Both the position numbers and the translations under genes were made by a program. Shown one piece after another: positions 48,758 to 59,488 of a stretch of DNA of 64,000 nt (positions are counted from its first letter, which is position 1; every line of letters begins with the position of its first letter). The stretch is taken from the NCBI GenBank assembly GCA_020064725.1, contig JAGTWJ010000013.1, positions 620,001 to 684,000 on the forward strand, given 5' to 3'. The notes beneath the pieces were generated by a model that did no database searches, was not told the origin of the DNA, and saw nothing but the letters and a program-made list of their open reading frames with translations. The stretch is from Drechslerella dactyloides (Eukaryota > Ascomycota > Orbiliomycetes > Orbiliales > Orbiliaceae).

Positions 48758-49760
48758 GTCGAGTATTTCCAAACGTCCAGCCCACTCAATGGGCAGAAGC
48801 TAACGTATGCTATCAGGTGCCGACGTGCACGTATGTACCAGGGGCCGAATCGACGAACGGGTCCGATGGAGTGAGGTTTGCGGGTCGTGTGTGTGCTGCA
48901 CATACGTAACCCGGCTGCCGTGGTGTCGTTCGTTAAGGCTAACGTGTTTTCTTGGCTGGCTGGCGAGCCGGCAACACTGCGCTCGCACACGCCTGGTAAG
49001 CATGACCGCCCCGCCGGCCGGAGCGTGAACCTAAATGACCAGCTTCATGCACATGAGCTACTCAGTTGGTTTGTCTCCCGTCGGTATTTATCAGGGAGCG
49101 GGATAGAGGGGCTGGCAATATAGACAGGGCGGCGAAGGCCCATCATGCGGACTGGATGAGCCATAACGTGCGTCTGCTGACAGGCCGCCACCAGGGTCAC
49201 CTCAGGCACCGCATTTACTATGGGGCTATCTACACCAGATTTGCGAATATGCGACTCTTGCCGCATGCATGCCGGGGTACCTGAAGATGCTTCTCTTAGG
49301 GTTTATCCGGGCTTTCATTTTGGATTTTTGGATATTACTTTTTTCATTCTATAAGGAAATAATGAGATTCGTTACATGATCAAGAGTACGAACGAGAGCG
49401 CCTTCAACGACATTAACACATCGAACGGAAAGGAACATTATCGGCCGTAGACGTGAGGAAAAGGAGAGGGATGAGTGGTAGCACCGAAGAGTATATATGT
49501 ATATATCGTGAAAGAGATGATACAGGAATGAACTCAGAATCAGCATCGGTAGATATCATCCAACTTGGTATATCCCATCATAACTCATTAATTAAGATCA
49601 AGAATAACAGACACACTGCAGTCATCACGTACATGAAATCGCGAAAGAAGAAAGCACGACACTCAAAGAAAAGGATAATTAGTATATAAAGAGAGCGTCG
49701 TTAATATGCATCCGTCTGCCCCGGCTGGCGCCGAAGCAGCTAGCTCGGACGGACCTCAGC
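48758..49760. other. Intergenic 1.0 kb
   Basis: This holds the promoter of the OST48 gene and the 3' flank of the His-rich gene. It turns AT-rich after about 49300. No gene, RNA or repeat is recognised. Confidence 0.45.
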
Positions 49761-51146
49761 CTAGTAGTAGACAGCCTCACGTGTATCTCTGAGGCGGTCA
49801 CGTTCACCGTAGGGCGTATAGTCACGCTTCTCGCTGAACTTGTCACGCTCGAAGAATCCACTGGTGCGCGGATGGCTCTGAGAGCGGCTCTGGGAGCGCT
49901 CACGTCGTGCACTGTTCTCGATCTCGCGAACACGTTCTGTAAACAGAAATCACAGAAGGAACATACGTCAGTCCGTGTTTTTTGCTTTCACTGCTTTCGT
50001 TATACTCGCACGCGCGTGCATTAAGCCGACTCAACCGACAAAATAGTCTTTGAGCCGGCTAATGTAGCTGCGTGGACGACGAAGTTGAGACTTACCACGA
50101 CGAATGTCCTTGGTGAGTTCGACCAGATCCTGCACTTGGTCCCGGTGCAGGTAGTCGAAGACATAGTTGAAATTATCCGTCTCCTCATAGTTGTATCCAA
50201 ACTCTTCCAGAGCTTCGGCGCAGACAAGGTCCTTGGTGATCTCCGTCCAGAGTTCGCCCTTGGCCGTCCGTTCCGGGTGCTTGCTGGAGCGGCGGACGCC
50301 AGCTCTGTTGCCAAAGTTGGAGGACCAGGACACCTCGGCGCCGCCTTCCATAGTGATCCGTCGGCCACTGCCGGGAACATCGACGACGGTCCAGCCTTCT
50401 TGCTCAGCCTTGAGATCCTTGAAGAAGCCGGAGCCGCGAGGGGAACCTGAAACAAGAGCACCAGAGGAGTGCCGCGGCGAGTAGCGGTGTTCGCTTTCGC
50501 TTCGCTCTCGGTACCGACCGTAGCCGATGGTCCGCTGAGGCTCACGGTCGCGACTGCGGCTTCGGCTGCGAGAGTGCTCCTCCTCGTGATGGTGGTGGAA
50601 ATCATGATGATGGTGATCGAGGTGGTAGTCCCGGTCGAGACTCAATCGACCGGTGGCATTCCACTTGCCGCCATACCGTCGCTCACGAACCTGCATGAGG
50701 GTTTCGCGCTCGGCGACAATTTCGCGGCGTGGTGGCGGGGGCGGGGGTGGCTCAGCGACGATGTGAATGGCGGCATGATCGATGTGGATGTGATTGTGGT
50801 GATGGACATGCTCGTGCTCATGCTCTGTCACCTTGATGGTGGGATCGATCTCAATCTCGCGGATGGGAATGATGGGTTCCGGCTCTGGTGGGATTTCATA
50901 GAGATCCCGCTCGATAATTTTCTCCTGGCGGACTGGGACCAGCTGGCCCGAGGACCGGTTGTCGCGCTCGTAGAATCGAGTGAGCTCGCCGCCGCCGCGA
51001 GGGGCGTAGACATCGACCTCTCTGTAGTCGTGTTCCTTTTCGTAGAATCCGGGTCCGTGGAATTCTCGGTCCCGATGGTCGACCTCGACGTCAACGTCGC
51101 CCCGCCGGGTTCGGTAGTGTTCGTGGCGGTTGGGCATTTCGAACAA
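49761..51146 (-). CDS. His- and Arg-rich protein with a C-terminal DUF8035-type domain
   Basis: Two exons, 50096-51146 and 49761-49936, with a 159-nt intron (GTAAGT...ACAG), giving 408 aa. Residues 1-110 are charged, with FYEKEHDYREVDVYAPRGGG-type repeats (FYE.. occurs at least twice and again as FFERDKF near the end). A His-rich stretch follows (HEHEHEHVHHHNHIHIDHA), then a proline run (EPPPPPPP), a second His cluster (LDHHHHDFHHHHEEEH) and an RS dipeptide run (SRSRSRSRDRE). The folded part is near the C terminus (GELWTEITKDLVCAEALEEF, GYNYEETDNFNYVFDYLHRD, VQDLVELTKDIRRERVREIE). It matches a fungal domain I remember as DUF8035. The function is unknown. The His clusters could bind metal, and the RS run suggests a phosphorylated or nuclear protein. 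The first Met could be at 51146 or 51137. Confidence 0.8.
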
Positions 51147-51282
51147 GTGGGTAAAAGTAAAGCTTCAGATATCCTCAAATAGATCTCGTGTAGTATGCTA
51201 TCTGGATATTCAAGTATAAAGAATGGGAAGAAATGATGTGTTAGATCCAAGAGAAACGAAAAGTTGGGACGCTAGACAGACG

Positions 51283-51293
51283 CTGTTTTTATA
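51283..51293 (-). promoter_or_regulatory. TATA box of the His-rich DUF8035-type gene
   Basis: TATAAAAACAG on the minus strand, about 140 bp upstream of the ATG at 51146. This is a sequence match only. Confidence 0.45.
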
Positions 51294-53725
51294 GCCGTAG
51301 CGCGCCAGCAAACTCTTCACCAAGCCACACAGCCAGCTGAAATGACACATCAGAAGAGGCGGGGATGGGAGGTGTGGGAGCCACGCTATAGCCAGAGCGA
51401 TAGCCAGCGACGATTCATACGTGCATATGCGGCATAAGACAACTACTAAATTGAAAAGGCGTCTGCGGCTAAGCGGAACGAACTGGCGAAGAAGTACATA
51501 CCTTTCAGTTCGGTGTTGTGCGACAACCTGCTATAAACAGTCAGTAGCTGATTCGTATCGCGGGACGAGGAAGAAGGATAAGGAAGGATCTTACCGGAAA
51601 ACGGGCTGGCAGAGATTTGGTGTAAGGGAGAAATCTGAGGTAAATCTGGCAGTGTCAAAGGAGCGACATTGCACTTTATATCTACTGTTGGCTTCTTCTG
51701 CCTCTGAGGGGAGGACCCAGGATTAACTCGAGCTCCAGGGTGGTGTCAGTCCTATTTTCACCTCCGTCTTCCCATGATCAAAATCACCGATGGGAAAGTG
51801 AAAATTCTTTCGCGAAAAGGTACCTCTCCACAGACATCCGCCGTGTGGGTACCTTGTCGGGTGCCTTTTCTTGCTTCTTGCATCAGCTTGCGTCTGAGGA
51901 GGGTGATGAGGTCGTATGACGTATTCCACTAAAGAGGGGATGACTGGCTCCAGGCGCCATCCCTGTTTCTCATTGGCGGGCGCACCTCCACTAGGCCCGA
52001 CCGGGTATTTGGGAAGGAAGACTGCAAAGTGCTAGCTTGCGTCGGTGATCTTGCGTGCGACATCCTTTAACTCTGACAAACCCGTCGAAATTGATCGAAT
52101 CACACGGCGGTAGCCTCTTCCTCTCCGTCGCCCTCCTGCGTTTTGAGACAAATGTGGCGATAGGCTCGTAGCAGGAACGTGTTACCAGGCGAAAGCTATC
52201 TCGTTATATCGGCGAGATTAGCGCTTCAAGTTCAATTCAGCCTTTGGTGAGGATCCGTGCCGCTGCGACGCCCAAGGATCGTATGATACTCACCAGGACG
52301 ACTGGACTGTGCGCCCGATGATAACTCGAGCTCGCGGGCCGCCTCACGCCCAGCTACGTATTGTGGCTGGAAGCTTCGGGGTGTTTTTCGTAGCGGCGCC
52401 TTGGGAAGTCGGTTGTAAATGCGAATGCGTCATCGTGCAGAGCACTGTCCTCCAAAGCAAATCAAGATTTCGCCCGCGATGTACCGAAGCCCGCCGTTCG
52501 CGGGTTCCAAACGGGTCCCCGGTTTCTATAAAATCTTCTAAACATGTATCAGACTTCAGGGCACCCGAAGCGACGGGAACTGCAAGGTGACGATAGGGCT
52601 CCGATTCACAGATCCATCCATCTGCCAACATAGCCACGTCTGTCCGGACAGCTGTCTGGCGTTCGAGTGCCGGGAAACGGGATGTCGGGCGCGGTCAGCA
52701 ACTGGACAAATCATCCTTTCGGCTGGTGTCAAAATTAGCAGCTTCCGTGTTCCACTTACAGAGCAGGTAGGGAGAAGGTAGCCATTCATCGTTTGAATCT
52801 TGATCATCTGCAAAGACCCTGTCGTCATCGTTGGGTCATGGGAAGTTATGCAGGATCGGGGCTGCACACTGCATGGGCGGCGGGCTGGAGCGTGCTAGCA
52901 TCGACATAAGGTTTCCTGCTTAACCGACATGCAAGGTGGATGTATGTGCCTTTCCTTCGCTACGCCGACCGTGAGTGAGCGGCGCTATATGGGAAGCGAT
53001 TGATACCGGCGGTATGCTGGGCTGCGCTCAAGCAGCGACGGAAGTTATAGACAGAGGGATCACAGAGGAGGTGGGTTTTGGCCGGGTCGTTCACACGTGC
53101 GACAGAGTTTCAACAACATCCTTTGTACCATCGTGCAGAAGGATACACCAACGCGCAGCTGCTCACAGAATTAGCGGCTGTGAGTAGCAGCTTAGGCCTC
53201 TATCTGGGATTTCAAGCAAGGATAGCGGGTACCTGTCTACACTTGTAAAATGAGGTAACGGATTTTGGCAACGGTTTCCCTTGGACCCAGCAGCTAGTAT
53301 AGAAGAATGCTTACGTGCTCTGTGTAGTTGTGGTCGTGCAGAGGATGGACATGTGGCACCAATCTCATGCATTCGCAACACTTTGAGCTCGAGTGTGGCT
53401 TCTCCAAAATAGGCAAACGCAAGGTCATGGCGCTAGCTCAGCGGCGCCTCACCGGTTACGTATTTATGATGAAAGTTATCACAAATCACCAACTCCGAAG
53501 TTCGGGCATGAACGATGCATGCATGAGTAAAAATAAGCGCCTTCGGCATGCGTGCTCTACTGACCTAAACTGAATGGCTATTGGTGGCCATCTAATGTTG
53601 GTATCTGAAATTATAATTTATCCTTCGTTGCAGTTATTTACAAGCTCGTTGAATTAAGGTGTGTCGAATGGACTTAAGTTTCATGGTTGCAGGCTTGTCC
53701 CTGACACTCATTAACTCTCGATCTT

Positions 53726-53876
53726 CTTAGCTCTGCAAGTCCCGTACTTGCCGCTTCAACTCCTGGTCGAGATCCTCAGGCAGGCGGTGGCGGCGAGTGT
53801 TAAGCTCCTTGTTAAAGCGCGGAGACTTGTCCTCGAGGATTGACGATTCGGTTGCCACTGCCGACTGCCATTTTGT
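53726..53876 (-). pseudogene. Coding-like fragment without a start, possible gene relic
   Basis: Read on the minus strand, one frame gives about 48 residues of protein-like sequence (WQSAVATESSILEDKSPRFN, then KELNTRRHRLPEDLDQELKR) ending at a stop after RDLQS. It has no ATG: the upstream frame runs into a stop within about 15 codons, with no AG acceptor between. The charged helical composition is unlike random DNA nearby. It is probably the 3' end of a decayed or truncated gene. I do not recognise the family. Confidence 0.3.
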
Positions 53877-54648
53877 GGGGCAGTGGAGTTGGTGTTTTAA
53901 ATATGGTTAAGCATTATTTTGGCTGGGTGGTAAAAAATGGTGTCCAATTACGCCTATTTTGTTGGTAAGCCTATAAGCCGGACTGGCCATTCTGTGGCTA
54001 GCCTAGTATTATATTGTAATACTATGGAGGGAACACTCGAGCTCTATCATATTGCTGGGATTAGCTCCGGGGAAAACATTGATTCATTGCATAACTCCTG
54101 ATTGTCCATGGATAAGTTGACTCTATACAGCAAGGAAGGGATTGGTATACGAGACCACTAGCACTCTATACCAGCAATTAATTATCGCAACAAGTATAAC
54201 TGATCCCTGCGCTTCAAGACTCGTATCTTAAAAGAAAGAAAAGAAAGAATGTTTCCATAATCTGGCAGAACCAACTAGCCTACGGGGTATTTAACGGTAC
54301 CACTACCGTCCATATACCTCTCAGCGGATCATCCAATAGTATTGCCGTATCAATCCACTTCATATTCCGACATCGTACTCATAACATCCATCAAAACGTC
54401 ATCTTCTAGACACTCAATTGAGACATCGATGGCGATAGTCCATTACGTATCGCTGATGAAACTGTCCTATTAGCTCGCTGGATTAGAATAAGGGTTTCGG
54501 GCACAGAATCCCATCAAGGTTGTGCGCTCACTCAGTACGGTAACAACGAGCCGATATCCTTCGGAGTATATCGGCACTTGGATCACGGATTTCCGGCTGC
54601 TTTCTAGTATTAACGCAATACGCATGTTGTCGGAAAGCCGGGTCTAGG

Positions 54649-57564
54649 TTAAGCGGTGTACTGCGGGCCTGGTTGCTGTGTAGGTGGATGGTCGGCATCG
54701 CGTCCGGGCGCTGAGCTTCTGGTACCAATGGTTCTACTTCCGAAAGGCTGAATATAGTAAAAGAAGCCATTTTTCTCCTGTCCCCAGATATCAGTTGTGG
54801 TATTGGCCATTGTAGCCTGGGGCTTTCGGCTCATTGTGCTTTGGAGTTTCTCCGTGGAGTTTACGGCGGCGTTGTATGAGCTTATATTGCGGGCTGTCGC
54901 TGCGATTCGGAACCCTTCCGGCGTTACCGCATGTTCTAGCAGCCTCTGGATCGGGCGACCGTTCATTATAATCACATCTCCGTGGTGTAGCCGCAGCTCT
55001 AGAATGTTGCGTTTGGTCTGACGTTTCTCTTTTCCTGTGGAGTAAGTCGGGTTTGAGGGCCGCAGTAACATCCTGTCTGCATCAGAGAGTCTCTCGTTAC
55101 AATATTTGCCCTTGACGCGGAAGGACATCATTGCAGGTGATCCTAACGAGATGGAGGATATACAAGGCCCAAGGTCATCTTCCCCGTCGTCGTGAAACTT
55201 GAGAACACTATTAGCTATACGTTTGGCTACATCGTATATTTGGTTATAATTGCTCGCGTGGGTGCATTTATGGCAGCTTACATCCATCTTCTGCTCTTCA
55301 AAGTAGGCCACATTCAATACTTCGTTCATCGGCAAAGCATCTGGAAACATCAAATTGACGTCTGCTTGTAGTATACTCATGGCTTGTTGGACTACCGCTG
55401 GAGACTTGTCGAACGGCAGGCTTTCGACTTCAACGATATACTTATATGGGGCGCCCTATCGAATGTTAGTCGCAGAACACAATATTGCAGGCGTACTGAG
55501 GTATGGAGAGGTGCTCACTGAGTTAAAAGAGAATTGCTGTGTAAGGAGCCTTCCAGTACCTACAATGAGTGTGTCAGCCCTAGAATCCTGTATTATATCG
55601 GAGCCGTTTCCTTTGCGTACACTTATGGCTCTTCAGTTCGTGGCGCTTGAAAGGCATCTCGATGGCTTGATATTTGTCAAGCAGCCAATCAGACCCGTAA
55701 AGCGATGCATTCCAGCTCTTATTCGCCAATATATGGATGACCTTGCCACAATAGAGCAGTTCATAAACCATTGCCCTCCTGCCGTCCGGTAGTACGAAGG
55801 ACTCCGTTAGGATTGAAGGGTCGACTCTATTCTCCGGTGTAGGCGGGCCTGTAAACTCCATCCTGTGAGGATCCGAAAGGTCAGCTGGAATGAAGTGAGA
55901 TCGTTTGGGAACGATCTCCCAGCCGCATTCACTGCATTTCCAGCTTTTCCATAATTCACGACAGTTGAGCTTTCCGCATCTAGGACAACAAAAGCCTTTC
56001 CAAAATCGTCTCTTGATATCTCTACCCATATTCTCAGAATACTCGTTGACAACTGGTAGCGTTGGTGCGAGTGGCGCAGGAGGCATAAGTGAGAGCTCGG
56101 GCCAATTGGTCCTTCCATGAAGAAAGGACTTGCGATAGACGAAATGCCGGGGAGGCCCTTGCGGCTTATGTTCCGTCACCTAATCTGTAGTCAGCCTTCC
56201 CCGTAAAGACCACATGCTCGGTACCAGCAGCCTACTTACAATCCAGAAGATCGTGCAATCTTTATTCAGGCACATGGGCTCGCCGTCGTATATATATGGG
56301 CTGACCTGGGAACACACTGGACAAGTGTAATTCTCGATGGCCATGCTCGCGGAAATCCCTGGGGTATCCGCAGCAGCCCACCATCCTCTCTGCGAGCTGT
56401 CGAGCTTCTCAAGTCGAAATTTACATCGAATCTTCCCTGACATGCCGTCTACCTCTGGCCAGCAGTGCGTCACCTTGAACCAGTCCATAATGGAGTACCG
56501 ATGTACTAGCTTTGCTGGGGCCGTAGGGCAGTTCTCGCCAATAATGGCAACAAGAGGAATTCTTTGGTCGCGGTTGTCCCTTAGGTGAGCGATGACACCC
56601 TTATCCCATACCTGGTTCTTGACAAGGCGCCGCTCGCCTTCCACTTCTTCGCTATTGCCGCCAACATGGGTGATGATAATACTGGCGTCAATGTAGTCAC
56701 GTTCAGAGGCATGGCCATCAATGAGATATCCTCTAACAAAGCCTTTCGAGGCATAACATCCACCCTGATAAGACCGGAATGACGGTAAAGTTTCACAGAG
56801 CTCCTGTCGGGTCTGCGATATGGTATTAATGATGTGTAGTCCACACACTATCTTCACGGAATATAATTGACTTACATCACACCATACTTCCGGCTTCCCA
56901 GTGGCTGGTGGCTTTCCAGTTCCTACAGTTCGGCCATTTGGGATCTTTGCATTCCTTCGTGCAGTTATTTTCGGCTTTTTGAAGGGAAACTTATTATTAC
57001 GCGATGGTGTTGGTGGCGCTACAGTGCCCCCGCCGAAAGATCTGCCCGCTGATGCCATTTCAATTTGGCTCATGATATCTGGTAGGGGGATATCTGGCGG
57101 TGAAAGTTCGCCAAACATGTCGGTCTTTCGCTTTTCTGTTTTCGTTGTCGGTTGGGTTTCCGACGGATCTACTTCTGCGGCGGCCTCATCGGCTTTCCTC
57201 TTTGTAGAGCGAGTGATTCGTGGAGACTCCATAGTCGTGAGCGATGGATCTCCTAAATTTCTGGGAATAGAGTTGGTATCTTTCGGGGCGTTTTCAAGCC
57301 CTTGGTCTGTTTGAGTCCGCACCGCTGTTCGTCTGGCTCTAGTCGTTATAGGTTCAGGGATCCTACTAGTCGATGCCCCATCAGCATTAATACCCATGAA
57401 GAGGTTGTGTATTCAATAAAATGTTGATGTTCAGCTTACTGTTCCGACTCTGTGACCGTTCGGCCAGTAAGATCATCAATTTTGGAGAGAGGAGGAGGCA
57501 GGGGTTGCGGATCGGGAGCTTGAAGTCTGCGTGACGAGCGTGTGGCAATTCGAACATCGGCCAT
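54649..57564 (-). CDS. AlkB-family Fe(II)/2OG dioxygenase with SRA-like N-terminal region and zinc ribbons
   Basis: Seven exons: 57440-57564, 56876-57362, 56240-56812, 55621-56179, 55519-55559, 55282-55455 and 54649-55197, giving 2508 nt, 835 aa. Residues 1-200 are basic and disordered. Residues about 200-350 read like an SRA/YDG or PUA-type base-binding domain (EVWCDTRQELCETL, ASIIITHVGGNSEE, HRYSIMDWFKVTHCWPE, KFRLEKL). That assignment is by eye. Two zinc ribbons follow (CPVC with CLNKDC; CPRC with CSEC). From about residue 580 comes the dioxygenase: TGRLLTQQFSFNSGAPYKYI, EVLNVAYFEEQKMD, then FHDD (H655, D657), LGSPAMMSFR, LHHGDVIIM, LLEHAV (H742) and RIAATARNI (R750, R756). This is a complete HxD...H iron triad with the 2OG-binding arginines of AlkB enzymes. 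Introns 56813-56875 (63 nt) and 55198-55281 (84 nt) are in frame and stop-free; I remove them on family grounds and splice signals. Oxidative demodification of DNA or RNA bases is inferred. Confidence 0.85.
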
Positions 57565-57907
57565 AGTCGTTTCGTTGTTTCGTTAACCTGATTGTCTTCT
57601 TATAATATGAAATTGTGAAATGATTCATGGACTTTTTTGAATTTTTTTTTGGTTTTCAAGGAAAGGTTTCTAGGGATCGAGGCTCAATGCTGAGAAGTTT
57701 GTGAAGGAGATAAATCTGGGCGGTGGATTCCGGGATCTAAATTTGTCAAGGAGAGAGTTTGATCGAAGCTAAGGTCAAGGAAAGGTCGTCTACACATAGG
57801 TGGTATATATAATCATGCTAACACAGGTCTGCGCATCTGTTTTGATTGAATTCGGTAAAAATACTCGCTTTTCGGAAGGTTCTGTTGGCTAACTGTTGGA
57901 GCGTAGA

Positions 57908-58134
57908 TCTGGTGGACATTCGGTGCAGATATCGCGAAGGGTGAAGTTCCAGATCATCCTTCTCACTCTGCGAAAAGAGCTCAATACTGCGGTATTCGGG
58001 ATGCTGTGCTTCGCAGAGATGGAGAAGAGACCGGGGCGGTAATCATTAGTTGCCCCGAGATCGCGAGAATCGAGTGGGTTGCCATCTATCAGCCATTATC
58101 CGCTATGGAGCTGAACCTTGGATTGATGAATTGA
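57908..58134 (+). pseudogene. Fragment resembling a fungal HNH-nuclease-domain protein
   Basis: One plus-strand frame is open for about 75 codons with coding-like sequence (IWWTFGADIAKGEVPDHPSH, SAKRAQYCGIRDAVLRRDGE, EIARIEWVAIYQPLSAMELN) and ends at TGA after GLMN. The order RDAVLRRDG, TGAV, EIARI, then LSAMELNLGLM recalls fungal HNH_2-type proteins, which read RDAVLRRDGxRCVxTG, then EVAHI. Here the Cys after RRDG and the His of the EVAHI motif are missing. There is no start codon and the downstream part is not continuous. It is best read as a truncated, decayed copy. The match is from memory of the family. Confidence 0.4.
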
Positions 58135-58514
58135 TTGTGGTCTAGTAGCGCTTTGGTGCTCTTGTACTTGGCTGGTAAGCCTCCGAGGTATCTGCTACTG
58201 TTGACGAAAGCGTTCCTAGTTTAAAGTTATGAACTTAATGCCGGCACCAATTATCCTTGCGTGTTAATGACGTTTGAATAGCACAATGATATTTTCACTA
58301 CAATGGTAGGATATATGGAAGATAGACTTCTGGCACTAAATGAGCTGAGTTAGGCATTATAAGATATCACCCTAGCTCTAGTGAATACGAGTACTGAATT
58401 CTTCCATGATCGAGTTCTACGGTCGAAGGAAGGCCCTCTTGAGCTCCCGCGGGACTTGGTCGTGGACGACCCAGACCTGGCCCTGGATTGACTTGGGTGG
58501 AGGGACTCGATCAA

Positions 58515-58920
58515 TCAAACAGAACAATGATGTCGCGATATCGGACTGAAATGAAGGTTAGTTCTAGGCGACAAATTATTTGAGGTGCTAGTATAACCCA
58601 AGCGGGCGTTGCTGGCATGCTGGACTCAGGGTGCGCTTGAGATTTCGAAGCTCTTAACTCCGCGAGAGACCGTGTGTGTTGCGATGCGCTGAAGGCGACG
58701 GAGTTTATGGGCATAGGTTGGGAGAGAAAGGTAAACAGGGAGCGATGCCGAAATGTTGAGCATGTATGAAAATTAGGCCTAATATACGGAACTTGTCTCT
58801 GATCTGAAGATGGTCAGGAGTCTGAAATGTGGCAAGTCTTGAAGCTAGCCGCTGTCGCTCATCAATGTGGTCGAATATATCCAAGGCCAAGGCGGGGAGA
58901 GTGACGTCTTGTCACGCTCG
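58515..58920 (-). pseudogene. Minus-strand coding-like segment, possible relic
   Basis: Two adjoining minus-strand stretches look protein-like. One reads ALDIFDHIDERQRLASRLAT followed by FQTPDHLQIRDKF (about 58795-58920). The other reads NSVAFSASQHTRSLAELRAS (about 58610-58705). A GTATAT donor could end the first. I see no good ATG upstream, because the frame opens after a stop, and no recognisable domain. It may be remains of one old gene, or chance. Confidence 0.22.
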
Positions 58921-59200
58921 ATAATATATTCCAACAAAACCCGCTGACCGACACAAACCAGCCGAGAGCAAGCCGAGATTTCCAATTTTCCAACCTTAAT
59001 TGTATACGATGCATTTGGCAAGACCTACGTGGTGAATACCTTCCGATATAGTGATTATTCTGCTAACAGGGTGTTCGAAGTACCTATACGTACCCGGAGC
59101 TCGGACGATATAGTATCACACTCTGTGTTCATAAGTCTCGGAGAAACTCAAGAGGTCCAGCGTATAATATATGCTCTATATCTATTGAATATGGCATCTT

Positions 59201-59300
59201 ATATACATAAGTAGATAATGGAATTATATACATAAGTAGATAATGGAATTATATACATAAGTAGATAATGGAATTATATACATAAGTAGATAATGGAATT
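59201..59300. repeat. Perfect tandem repeat, four copies of a 25-bp unit
   Basis: The unit ATATACATAAGTAGATAATG plus GAATT (25 bp) occurs four times in a row without a mismatch. It lies about 190 bp past the stop of the secreted-protein gene. Perfect identity implies recent expansion. Each unit contains stops in several frames, so it is not coding. Confidence 0.97.
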
Positions 59301-59488
59301 ATATATTTACGTGAGTGCATAGATTGATCGATGGCGTAATATGTATGGTGTCGTAACCGAACTTTCCCTGTTCCAATATTATACGTCTGCTCCCACGGTC
59401 CTCGTATGGGCCTAACGAAAGAGTGTGATGTTTTATGCATTTAACGCTTGTCTCGTGGGTCAGAAGCTTCACTACCCCGTAGGATTGA

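Larger units (their letters stand above)
51147..54648. other. Intergenic 3.5 kb with one coding-like relic
   Basis: The proximal 150 bp carry a TATA box for the His-rich gene. Beyond this, frames of 60-100 codons have no recognisable domain. The one segment that reads like coding sequence is on the minus strand near 53726-53876 (listed separately). From 54000 to 54500 the DNA is AT-rich with no visible gene. Confidence 0.4.
57565..59488. other. AT-rich intergenic region with gene relics
   Basis: This is the upstream region of the dioxygenase gene and the downstream flank of the secreted-protein gene. It holds an HNH-like fragment on the plus strand (57908-58134), a coding-like stretch on the minus strand (58515-58920) and a perfect 25-bp tandem repeat (59201-59300). 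These are listed separately. No intact gene is visible. Confidence 0.5.

Noticed and set aside
50469..51182. 237-codon plus-strand open frame opposite the His-rich gene
   Set aside because: His/Asp-rich codons read as Val/Met-rich on the other strand; it is a shadow frame, while the minus strand shows a recognisable domain and a matching intron.
54649..55380. Reading the dioxygenase 3' part as one 243-codon exon
   Set aside because: It would keep the 28 residues beginning VSCHKCTH between KMD and FHDD. The stretch has canonical donor, branch and acceptor sites and interrupts the AlkB motif order.
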